A DNA stretch of 5,973 bases, from the NCBI GenBank assembly GCA_003641465.1, contig QNAJ01000101.1, positions 1 through 5,973 of the forward strand, written 5' to 3'. How positions within the stretch are numbered: the first letter of the stretch is position 1; the number at the start of each line of letters is the position of its first letter. The translations under genes were made by a program, and so were the position numbers. This document shows positions 1 to 5,514 of the stretch, in pieces. The notes beneath the pieces are model-generated. The model was given only the letters and a program-made list of their open reading frames with translations, had not been told where the DNA came from and did not search any database. The stretch is from Verrucomicrobiota bacterium. Lineage in GTDB: Bacteria; Verrucomicrobiota; Kiritimatiellia; B70-G9.

Positions 1-3
1 ATT

Positions 4-165
4 TTGGAATATCTTTTTGAAACTTTCAAACCTTGGAACTTTTTGAGCAGAAACTTCCAAGGTTTGGAACTTTTGCGGCAGAAGTTTTCCAAGGTTTGGA
101 ACTTTTGGGGCAGAAACTTCCAAGGTTTGGAACTTTTGCGGCAGGGTCTTCCAATGCTTGGAATT
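4..165. repeat. Tandem array of TTCCAA-N3-TTGGAA dyads, 31-32 bp pitch
   Basis: Five 15-bp dyads lie at 24-38, 55-69, 87-101, 118-132 and 149-163. Their starts are 31, 32, 31 and 31 bp apart. The middle three read TTCCAAGGTTTGGAA exactly, the last has TGC in the centre, and the first has one arm mismatch (TTTCAA). A half-site TTGGAA at 4-9 suggests the array continues left of the window. The DNA between dyads is also conserved (roughly ACTTTTGCGGCAGAAAC), so this is a true tandem repeat and not isolated binding sites. The pitch is close to three DNA helical turns, so all dyads face the same side. It could be an operator array, a set of RNA hairpins or a neutral minisatellite. The sequence does not decide between these. 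Confidence 0.85.
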
Positions 166-280
166 TTGTGGTGAATACTCCGGAAGCCGGTAAGGGTGTG
201 AAGATTTCAGGGCTCGTCTCAGGGCATCGGGCTGCAGGGCTGCTCCGCCAAATGCAATTGCAATAAGAATCAGTACTTGA
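166..280. other. Intergenic stretch with no recognised gene
   Basis: I see no convincing coding frame between the dyad array and the double palindrome. CAGGGC occurs three times (208-213, 220-225, 235-240), and a 10-bp palindrome TGCAATTGCA lies at 253-262. Nothing resembles a tRNA, a riboswitch or a clear sigma-70 promoter. Confidence 0.5.
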
Positions 281-309
281 CCCCGATCGGGGGGACTCCG
301 ATCGGAGTC
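281..309. terminator. Double GATCGG palindrome, possible 3' hairpin of the minus-strand operon
   Basis: Two perfect palindromes lie almost back to back: CCCCGATCGGGG (281-292) and GACTCCGATCGGAGTC (294-309). Each can fold alone. Because both contain CCGATCGG, they can also pair with each other into a stem of about 10 bp with one G-U pair and a 6-nt loop. The stop codon of the small minus-strand frame (308-310) lies inside the second palindrome, so the hairpin would sit at the very end of the amrS transcript. No U-run follows directly on the minus strand (the continuation is roughly TCAAGTACTGATTCTTATT). An intrinsic terminator is therefore possible but not proven; a mRNA-stabilising hairpin or a small repeat element are alternatives. 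Confidence 0.45.
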
Positions 310-511
310 AGCCGGACCAGTGTCCCGGTAGTCGTATCCTGCGGTTGTCCAGCGGCCGGACGCGGCCGGGGAACCGCCGGCCAGGAAGAGCCCGGACCCA
401 GCGGCGCATTGCGCGTACACCGCGCGGCACCCACCCTGAAACGAGTACCGCCGCACCTGCCAGGCCCATCACCAACTGCCTGATGAAAGTACGTCTGGTT
501 ACAGGCTCCAT
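308..511 (-). CDS. Small protein with a Tat-type signal, translationally overlapped with amrS
   Basis: I do not recognise a named family. The 67-residue product begins MEPVTRRTFIRQ. The twin arginines (residues 6-7), the following T-F-I-R and a hydrophobic stretch at about 13-26 (LVMGLAGAAVLVSG) match a twin-arginine signal. A possible signal peptidase site is GVRA at about 31-34. The remaining 33 residues are strongly basic and end RPLDNRRIRLPGHWSG. The ATG lies 13 bp inside the end of the radical SAM gene, as in coupled operon genes, with GGAG about 11 nt upstream. The stop falls in a palindrome. The Tat logic and the overlap support a real gene. Its small size and position in GC-rich DNA, where open frames arise by chance, argue for caution. 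Export or membrane anchoring is inferred; function is unknown. Confidence 0.6.
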   Translation of the reverse strand: MEPVTRRTFIRQLVMGLAGAAVLVSGWVPRGVRAMRRWVRALPGRRFPGRVRPLDNRRIRLPGHWSG

Positions 512-1527
512 TTTCCGTATATCTCCGTCCCGCAGAAGGGGCAACGGCCCGTCCTTAACCGGTTTTCCAGAATCGTGTATCCCCGACGGCGTACCAGAAC
601 ACGGCCGCACCCCGGGCAAATCGTGTTCTCGGCGTCCCGGGTGAGAACGTTTCCGATATAAACGAAATACAGACCCTCGGAGAGAGCAATGCTCCGGGCC
701 CGCTCCAGCGTCTCCAGCGGAGTGGGGGGCAGGTGACGCATGCGGTAGTGCGGGAAGAAGCGGGAAAAGTGCAGGGGCGTATCGCGACCCATCTCCCGTA
801 CCACCCAGCGGCACAGGTTCCGGAAATCCTCATCGGAATCGTTGAGGGTGGGGATGACCAGGTTGGTCACCTCCACAAGAACTCCCATTTCCCTGGCGGT
901 GACCAGCGCATCCAGCACCGGCTGCAGCGTGCCGTCGCAGATCTCGCGATAGAAGCGGTCGGAAAAGGCTTTCAGATCTATGTTGGCCGCATCCACATAG
1001 CGGCACAATTCGCGCCAGGGTTTCCGATTGATATATGCGGCCGTGACCAGAACATTCAGCAGACCGGCCTCCCGGGCACGCATGCAGGTGTCCAGCGTGT
1101 ATTCGTAATAGGCCACCGGCTCGGTGTAGGTATACGCGATCGAAGGTGTGCGCTGCCGGCGGGCCAGCTCAACCAGGTCGGCGGGAGGAATCCGGTAGGA
1201 TGTGCTGTCTTCGGGGTTGCGCTGGCTTATCTCCCAGTTCTGGCAGTTCTTGCAGTGGAGATTGCAGCCTACCGTGGCGATGGAAAGGATGGGCGTTCCC
1301 GGCAGAAAATGAAAAAGAGGCTTCTTCTCTACCGGATCAATATGAATCGAGCAGGGATGCGCATAGGTGACCGCCAGCAACCGGTCATCCAGATTGATGC
1401 GTATGCGACAGTTTCCGCTCTCCCCCGGATTGAGAATGCAACCCTTCGGGCATAATGAACATTGGAGCGCCATTGCTCGCCATCCGGCTGATACCAAACA
1501 ATATAGTGCTGTCCGCGGCCGCTGCAA
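499..1527 (-). CDS. amrS: AmmeMemoRadiSam system radical SAM enzyme (AmrS-like)
   Basis: This is a 342-residue radical SAM protein related to pyruvate formate-lyase activating enzymes, expected to be cytoplasmic. Three cysteine sets are visible. The N-terminal set C23, C26, C30, C40 lies in CSLCPKGC...GNC. The radical SAM set C88, C92, C95 (GCNLHCKNCQNWEISQ) would hold the [4Fe-4S] cluster that cleaves S-adenosylmethionine. A C-terminal zinc-ribbon-like pair is C304/C307 and C329/C332 (CPGCG...CPFCG). YTYTEPVAYYEY (133-144), NIDLKAF and the ending GKW are also family-like. AmrS proteins usually accompany AMMECR1 and Memo proteins, neither of which is here; the chemistry of the set is not settled. 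The start is a TTG without a strong ribosome site. An ATG at 1473 (MALQCSLCP) is the alternative, but homologues usually have an A-x-Y stretch before the first cysteine, and ALY at 7-9 fits that. Confidence 0.9.
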   Translation of the reverse strand: MQRPRTALYCLVSAGWRAMALQCSLCPKGCILNPGESGNCRIRINLDDRLLAVTYAHPCSIHIDPVEKKPLFHFLPGTPILSIATVGCNLHCKNCQNWEISQRNPEDSTSYRIPPADLVELARRQRTPSIAYTYTEPVAYYEYTLDTCMRAREAGLLNVLVTAAYINRKPWRELCRYVDAANIDLKAFSDRFYREICDGTLQPVLDALVTAREMGVLVEVTNLVIPTLNDSDEDFRNLCRWVVREMGRDTPLHFSRFFPHYRMRHLPPTPLETLERARSIALSEGLYFVYIGNVLTRDAENTICPGCGRVLVRRRGYTILENRLRTGRCPFCGTEIYGKWSL

Positions 1528-1616
1528 CGCAATGCTGCCGCATCACCGCGTTTTCCTCTGGAAAGCCGACCGGCACGCGGATATGGTATGGCCGGATCCG
1601 TAAGGGGGTGAGCAGC
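1528..1616. promoter_or_regulatory. Divergent intergenic region between amrS and pyrB
   Basis: These 89 bp separate two divergent starts and must hold or overlap both promoters unless transcription starts inside amrS. I see a small inverted repeat TTTCC-TCT-GGAAA at 1552-1564 and a CGGATCCG palindrome at 1592-1599. TATGGT at 1582-1587 resembles a -10 box for pyrB, but no -35 box sits at normal spacing, so I do not call a promoter. No PyrR-type antitermination structure or pyrimidine leader peptide is evident. Confidence 0.4.
1601..1613 (+). promoter_or_regulatory. Strong Shine-Dalgarno that fixes the pyrB start
   Basis: TAAGGGGGTGAGC differs from the full anti-Shine-Dalgarno complement TAAGGAGGTGATC at only two positions. 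Its GGGGG core (1604-1608) ends 8 nt before the GTG at 1617. This favours GTG 1617 over the ATG at 1455, which lies inside the divergent amrS frame, and over the GTG at 1608, which is part of the site itself. Confidence 0.75.
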
Positions 1617-2711
1617 GTGGCGGATATTTACCGTGACAGCCCACTCAAGAGTATCGGGTGGGAGGATTTCGTCGGCCTTCCGCTGGAGGAAAAGGGCCGC
1701 TACTTCTTGCGCGACAGCCGCCCCTATCACGTGCTGATCGCGCAGCAGTTCGACCGCCCCACTATTGAGCGGCTGTGCGAGATCGCCACCCGCACCCGGC
1801 GCATAGCCAAAACGCGGGGAGGCATGCGCTTCCTGCAGGATCTTCTTTTCGACAAGCGCGCAATGCTGTACTTTGCGCAGCCCTCAACGCGTACCTTTCT
1901 CTCTTTCTATTCCGCCTGCCAGATCATAGGCATCAAGCCCGCTGAGGTCCGGGACGCCAGCACTTCGAGTGAGGTGAAGGGGGAATCCCCGGAGGACACG
2001 GTAAGAACCTTCAGTTCTTATTTCGATATGATCATAATGCGCCATCCGGTGGGCGGTTTTGCCGAACGGATCGCCTGGCTGCTTTCCAATACCGAGAGGC
2101 CTGTGCCGGTGATCAACGCCGGCTCGGGAAAAGATCAGCATCCCACCCAGGCCCTGCTGGATATCTACACCCTTTTGCGCAGCTTTGAAGACAAGGGCGG
2201 CCTGGAGGGCAAGAAGATCGCCTTCGTAGGCGATCTGGCCCGCGGCCGCACGGTGCGGTCACTGGCGTACCTTGTGGCGCTGTACCCGGGGGTGAAGCAG
2301 TACTTCATTGCGCCGGAGCCCCTGCAGATCCGTGAGGATATCCTGCGCATGCTGGACCGGCGCGGAGTTCCCTACGAGCTGACCAGCGATTTTGAGAGCC
2401 TTATCCCCGAGGTGGACGCGATTTACATGACGCGTATCCAGGATGAATGGGATACCGCCGACGAGAGCCGGTCCATTGACACTACCCCGTTCCACCTCCG
2501 CATGGAGCACCTCCAGAAGCTCAAACCGACCGCAATCATCATGCATCCGCTGCCGCGCCGCAAGGAGATCGCCCCCGAGATCGATTCCGATCCCCGCGCC
2601 ATGTACTGGCGTCAGGTGCGCAACGGCATGTGGATCCGCGTGGCGCTTATCCTTTACATTTTCGCGCGTGAGTCCGAGATTGACCGGTACTACGAGGATC
2701 TTATTTCCTAG
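1617..2711 (+). CDS. pyrB: Aspartate carbamoyltransferase, catalytic chain, N-terminally extended
   Basis: The enzyme transfers the carbamoyl group of carbamoyl phosphate to L-aspartate, giving N-carbamoyl-L-aspartate in de novo pyrimidine synthesis (cytoplasm). From the GTG the protein has 364 residues, against about 310 for E. coli PyrB. About 37 extra residues precede the first domain, and small insertions account for the rest. Catalytic landmarks are intact: S90-T-R-T93, S117 and K121 of the mobile loop (VKGES), R142 (MRHP), H175 and Q178 (QHPTQ), R211 (GRTV), R273 and Q275 (TRIQ) and P311-L312 (HPLPR). The residues after STRT are FLSFYS where E. coli has RLSFET. Aspartate rather than ornithine specificity is read from TRIQ and HPLPRRKEIAPEID. 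No pyrI regulatory gene follows. It opens the plus-strand operon, 48 bp ahead of argF. Confidence 0.95.
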   Translation: MADIYRDSPLKSIGWEDFVGLPLEEKGRYFLRDSRPYHVLIAQQFDRPTIERLCEIATRTRRIAKTRGGMRFLQDLLFDKRAMLYFAQPSTRTFLSFYSACQIIGIKPAEVRDASTSSEVKGESPEDTVRTFSSYFDMIIMRHPVGGFAERIAWLLSNTERPVPVINAGSGKDQHPTQALLDIYTLLRSFEDKGGLEGKKIAFVGDLARGRTVRSLAYLVALYPGVKQYFIAPEPLQIREDILRMLDRRGVPYELTSDFESLIPEVDAIYMTRIQDEWDTADESRSIDTTPFHLRMEHLQKLKPTAIIMHPLPRRKEIAPEIDSDPRAMYWRQVRNGMWIRVALILYIFARESEIDRYYEDLIS

Positions 2712-2748
2712 TTATTTCGTAGCCCGGAAAACAGCCATGGAATTCACC

Positions 2749-2754
2749 GGGAGG
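2749..2754 (+). promoter_or_regulatory. Ribosome binding site of argF
   Basis: GGGAGG ends 5 nt before the ATG at 2760. It is the only feature I see in the 48-bp pyrB-argF gap, which has no obvious terminator, so the two genes are probably co-transcribed. Confidence 0.7.
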
Positions 2755-2759
2755 CGGCG

Positions 2760-3713
2760 ATGAAGCATCTGGTTACCTTGAAGGACTGGGATTGCGATAC
2801 CATCCGCTCGCTCCTGGACCGTGCCGCCGACATCAAGAAGGAACCGTCGCGGTACCGGGACGCCATGCGGTACCGCGTGCTGGTAATGATTTTCGAGAAA
2901 CCCAGTCTCCGTACCCGGGTTTCGTTCGAAGTCGGGGCGGTGCAGATGGGCGGGTACGCCATTTACTACGATATGAGCACCTCCCCGCTGGGGGCGGGCA
3001 AGGAGAACATCGCGGACACGGTCAGGGTGCTCTCCCGCTATGCCGATATCATTATGGCCCGCCTTTTCGAACACGCCAAGCTGGAGGAAATGGTCCGCTA
3101 CTCAACCATCCCGGTGATAAACGGACTGACCGATTTCAGTCATCCGTGTCAGGTTCTCGGCGACCTGCTTACCATCCGGGACATCAAGGGGAGACTGCAG
3201 GGTCTTACCCTGGCTTACTTCGGGGACGCCAATAACAACGTCACTCACTCCCTGCTTTTCGCCTGTCCCAAGATGGGCATGAACATCCGCATTGCCTGCC
3301 CGGGCAAGCCCCGCTACATGCCGCAGCCCGCTGTCCTGGAAGAGGCCCGCAAAACGGCGGAGCACAACGGGGTATCCGTAGAAATTCTCCACGATGCGGT
3401 TAGCGCGGCGCGCGGTGCGGACATAGTCTACACCGACTCGTGGATGAGCTATCATATCCCGGCCGAAGAACTGGAGGCGCGCATTGGTGATCTGAAGCCT
3501 TTTCAGGTCAATGCCGCCGTCATGGAGCAGGCGGATAGCGATGCGATTTTCATGAACTGCCTTCCGGCATTGCGCGGCTACGAGCAGACCGCCGAGGTCA
3601 TAGATGGAGCGCAATCGGTGGTATTCGACCAGGCCGAGAACCGACTGCACATCCAGAAGGCAATCATGCTTTACCTGTTGGAGCACGCCTCCCGAAACAC
3701 GTCTGCGGCATGA
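2760..3713 (+). CDS. argF: Ornithine carbamoyltransferase with altered ornithine-site motifs
   Basis: This 317-residue protein is of normal family length and most likely makes citrulline from ornithine and carbamoyl phosphate in arginine synthesis. Family marks are the carbamoyl-phosphate motif S49-L-R-T52 in KPSLRTRVSFE, R101 in MARLF, HPCQ (128-131), GDANNNVTHSL (155-165), D226 in YTDSW and the C-terminal VVFDQAENRLHIQKAI (287-302). Two sites differ from the textbook enzyme. The loop usually reading D-x-W-x-S-M-G is D-S-W-M-S-Y-H (226-232), and the usual HCLP is N266-C-L-P (MNCLPALRG). D226, S230 and C267 are kept. The acetyl- and succinylornithine enzymes read differently around the second site as far as I recall, so ornithine remains the best guess. 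A lineage-specific form of true ArgF is likelier than a new activity. Its stop overlaps the next start. Confidence 0.9.
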   Translation: MKHLVTLKDWDCDTIRSLLDRAADIKKEPSRYRDAMRYRVLVMIFEKPSLRTRVSFEVGAVQMGGYAIYYDMSTSPLGAGKENIADTVRVLSRYADIIMARLFEHAKLEEMVRYSTIPVINGLTDFSHPCQVLGDLLTIRDIKGRLQGLTLAYFGDANNNVTHSLLFACPKMGMNIRIACPGKPRYMPQPAVLEEARKTAEHNGVSVEILHDAVSAARGADIVYTDSWMSYHIPAEELEARIGDLKPFQVNAAVMEQADSDAIFMNCLPALRGYEQTAEVIDGAQSVVFDQAENRLHIQKAIMLYLLEHASRNTSAA

Positions 3714-4765
3714 ACCCGCCGGTATCCCATCAGGCCGACGATTCGCCCGGGAAGGTGCGTGGCGCCGTCCCGCGCGTACTTGTGGTCAAACTCAGTTCCT
3801 TGGGCGATCTCGTTCATGCCTTGCCGGCATTGGATACGTTGCACCGGCGGCTGGGATGGACTTTCGACTGGGTGGTCAAGGAGCAGTATGCCGACCTCGT
3901 TTCGCTCTTCGAGCCGGTTGATCGGGTAATCCCTTTTCCGCGGCGGTGGAACCGGCGCTCGGCGCGCGAGTTTCTGGTTGAACTCCGCAGGCGCTACTAT
4001 CACCTGGTGATGGATATGCAGGGGTTATTGCGCAGTGCACTCATCGCCCGGGCCGCGAGGGCTGCGCTGACCATCGGGCCGTCGTTTCATCGGGAGGGCT
4101 CTTTCCTCTTTTACCGCGAGATCGCCGGGAAGCGGAACAAGAACCGCCATGCAGTTGAAGAGCTGCAGGATTTTCCCCGTCACCTGGGGATCGCATCGCC
4201 GGAATACCGGTTTCCCATCCGTGTTCCGGAGCTGCCTCCCCCGGCGGCCCCCCGCCCACACGTGATCCTGGTGCCCGGATCGCGCTGGCCGACCAAGAGC
4301 TGGCCCTGGGAAAAATTCGTCCCGGTTGCAGCTCATCTCATAGATGCGCTGCGCGCTACCATCTTTCTGGTCGGGGACGACCGTGACCGGCAGACCTGCG
4401 AGACGATTGCCCGGGAACTGAAGCGGCCCGGCAACGTGTTCAACCGTGCGGGGGAGACGAGCCTGCAGGAACTGGTGGTGCTCTGTGCCACCGCGGACCT
4501 GATGATCACGGTGGATTCAGGCCCCATGCATCTGGCCGCTGCGCTGGGACGGCCCGTGGTCGCCTTGTTCGGACCTACCGACGCGGTGCGAACCGGTCCG
4601 TTCGGGGAGGGGCACCGGGTCCTCACCGCACCGGTCACCTGCCGCCCCTGCTTCCGGAGAAAATGCCGCTATGGGTCGGTACCCGCGCCGTGCATGACCG
4701 GCATTCATCCTGATGACGTCGTTCGCGCCGCCATGGATGTGACCCGGGGGTCAGGCCTTGATTAG
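3710..4765 (+). CDS. Glycosyltransferase family 9 protein (heptosyltransferase I-like)
   Basis: The 351-residue protein resembles ADP-heptose:LPS heptosyltransferases, which add heptose to the lipopolysaccharide core at the cytoplasmic face of the inner membrane. Visible marks are KLSSLGDLVHALPAL (27-41) at the start of the first Rossmann domain, the DMQGLLRSAL stretch (102-111), VPGSRWPTKSWPWEKF (188-203), and the donor-site segment TVDSGPMHLAAALGRPVVALFGPT (267-290). Four cysteines (C311, C314, C319, C328) follow the pattern CRPCF...C...CM common in this family. No signal peptide or membrane span is seen. The ATG overlaps the argF stop as ATGA and has no strong ribosome site, so translation is probably coupled. 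The 20 residues before the conserved start are longer than usual; a GTG at 3755 is an alternative. Acceptor and sugar are not determined. It could act on LPS core or another surface glycan. Confidence 0.9.
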   Translation: MNPPVSHQADDSPGKVRGAVPRVLVVKLSSLGDLVHALPALDTLHRRLGWTFDWVVKEQYADLVSLFEPVDRVIPFPRRWNRRSAREFLVELRRRYYHLVMDMQGLLRSALIARAARAALTIGPSFHREGSFLFYREIAGKRNKNRHAVEELQDFPRHLGIASPEYRFPIRVPELPPPAAPRPHVILVPGSRWPTKSWPWEKFVPVAAHLIDALRATIFLVGDDRDRQTCETIARELKRPGNVFNRAGETSLQELVVLCATADLMITVDSGPMHLAAALGRPVVALFGPTDAVRTGPFGEGHRVLTAPVTCRPCFRRKCRYGSVPAPCMTGIHPDDVVRAAMDVTRGSGLD

Positions 4766-4784
4766 TGATTATGCTCGGATGCTG

Positions 4785-4827
4785 GGTTGCCGGATTGTGA
4801 GTTGTAAGGTTGTCGGTTGTTCGGTTG
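4785..4827. repeat. GGTTG-rich degenerate repeat patch
   Basis: GGTTG occurs at 4785, 4808, 4815 and 4823 with changing spacers. Related patches are found at 4959-4982 (GGTTCATGGTTGCTGGTTG) and 5768-5800 (TTGGTTGATGGTTCATTG). It looks like a degenerate, simple-sequence-like intergenic family. Confidence 0.5.
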
Positions 4828-4958
4828 CCGAGGGATCCCTTCCGACGCTATGCTTCCGCCGACTTCTGGCGCAGCTTGGTTCATGGTTATCGAGATGTTG
4901 TTGTTGAGGAAGGGGAGCGATGGGCGGAAGTCGGTTGGTCAGAGGTCGGGGAGTTAGC

Positions 4959-4982
4959 GGTTCATGGTTGCTGGTTGTTGGG
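4959..4982. repeat. Second GGTT(CAT/G) patch
   Basis: The stretch GGTTCATGGTTGCTGGTTG is a near-tandem of GGTT every 7 bp or so and matches the composition of the patches at 4785-4827 and 5768-5800. Confidence 0.45.
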
Positions 4983-5013
4983 CATCGGAAAAACCCTCTT
5001 TTCGCCATTCTAT

Positions 5014-5090
5014 CCTTGCGTGCTCTGGGTCCTTGGCGAGCCCCCTCTCTCTCATCCAATCTGCTTTCTCGGCGTCCTTTGCGACCTTGG
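5014..5090. repeat. GCGTCCTTGGCG-type degenerate intergenic repeat
   Basis: Two related segments, CCTTGCGTGCTCTGGGTCC/TTGGCGAG (5014-5040) and CTCGGCGTCCTTTGCGACC/TTGG (5068-5090), flank a CTCTCTCTC tract. They look like decayed copies of the GCGTCTTTGCG/CTTGGCG intergenic repeats seen in several uncultured bacterial lineages. That comparison is from memory. Confidence 0.4.
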
Positions 5091-5135
5091 GGACAGGTTT
5101 CTTATCGTGCCCGAAAACTCCCTTCTGTGGCGCTG

Positions 5136-5161
5136 ATTTCAGACTTTTAAAAGTCTGAAAT
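5136..5161. repeat. Perfect 26-bp palindrome
   Basis: Both 13-bp arms, ATTTCAGACTTTT and its exact complement, meet with no loop at 5148/5149. The palindrome is AT-rich within GC-rich surroundings. Loop-free perfect palindromes suit a dimeric protein site or a remnant of an inverted-repeat element better than an RNA terminator. Confidence 0.85.
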
Positions 5162-5204
5162 GAAGGGCGGAGCAGGTTAAACACCGCTCCCGCCGGCGGC
5201 GGGG

Positions 5205-5250
5205 CTTGTCCCGCCAACGGCGGGATGTAGCAGCCGATGTTCCACTCGGC
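5205..5250. repeat. 46-bp double-stem element, copy 1
   Basis: The element holds two potential stems, CCCGCC-AAC-GGCGGG and GCCGA-N8-TCGGC, joined by ATGTAGCA. It shares 41 of 46 positions with the copy at 5804-5849 in the same orientation, with no gaps. Upstream DNA (5190-5204) adds further CCGCC/GGCGG pairing options. Confidence 0.8.
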
Positions 5251-5285
5251 ATGTGGGGCAATAGGAGTTCGTGCGCCTGCATTGT

Positions 5286-5303
5286 GCGCTTCAGAACAAG
5301 CGC
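5286..5303. repeat. Small inverted repeat GCGCTT-N6-AAGCGC
   Basis: A 6-bp perfect stem with a 6-nt loop (CAGAAC) lies 36 bp after copy 1 of the 46-bp element. An outer GTTC...GAAC pairing with upstream DNA is also possible. It may belong to a larger folded element. Confidence 0.4.
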
Positions 5304-5388
5304 TACTACACTTGGCGTGGTACGGCCGCAGCGGTCGCTGATTTGGGCCAACGCGTCATTCAGACCAGAAACTTCCGAATAGAGAAGA

Positions 5389-5499
5389 TTAAACCACGGA
5401 GAACACAGAGAACACAGAGGAATGCCTGGTGACTAGAGGAACGACTGCACTTAGTTTCCGGCCCTCTCTCTCTGTGCTCTCCGCGGTCTCCGTGGTTAA
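5389..5499. repeat. Long imperfect inverted repeat of the ACCACGGAGA/CACAGAG type, element 1
   Basis: The left arm (5389-5420) reads TTAAACCACGGAGAACACAG and continues with a 9-bp tandem of GAGAACACA. The right arm (about 5464-5499) is its imperfect reverse complement, ending TCTCCGTGGTTAA. About 45 bp of unrelated DNA separate the arms. The whole can fold into one long hairpin and resembles a non-coding element class widespread between genes in some uncultured bacteria. Confidence 0.75.
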
Positions 5500-5514
5500 T
5501 TCTCGCTTTTCTTT

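Noticed and set aside
24..163. CRISPR array
   Set aside because: The repeat is only 15 bp, the intervening DNA is itself conserved rather than unique, and no cas gene is present.
33..266. 77-residue plus-strand frame
   Set aside because: It is a translation of the tandem repeat (KLPRFGTFAA reiterated) with no ribosome site or recognisable domain.
733..1455. 240-residue plus-strand frame opposite amrS
   Set aside because: It is a shadow of the well-supported radical SAM gene on the other strand.
1551..1587. Sigma-70 promoter for pyrB using TTTTCC and TATGGT
   Set aside because: The spacing between the boxes is about 25 bp, too long, and both boxes are poor matches.
1455..1616. 54-residue upstream extension of pyrB from an ATG at 1455
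   Set aside because: It overlaps the divergent amrS start, has no family similarity, and a near-perfect Shine-Dalgarno points to GTG 1617.
4810..5136. 108-residue plus-strand frame after the glycosyltransferase
   Set aside because: It runs through GGTTG-rich and GCGTCC-type repeats, has an odd composition, and shows no motif.
5136..5161. Intrinsic terminator of the pyrB operon
   Set aside because: It has no loop or trailing U-run and lies about 370 bp past the last stop codon.
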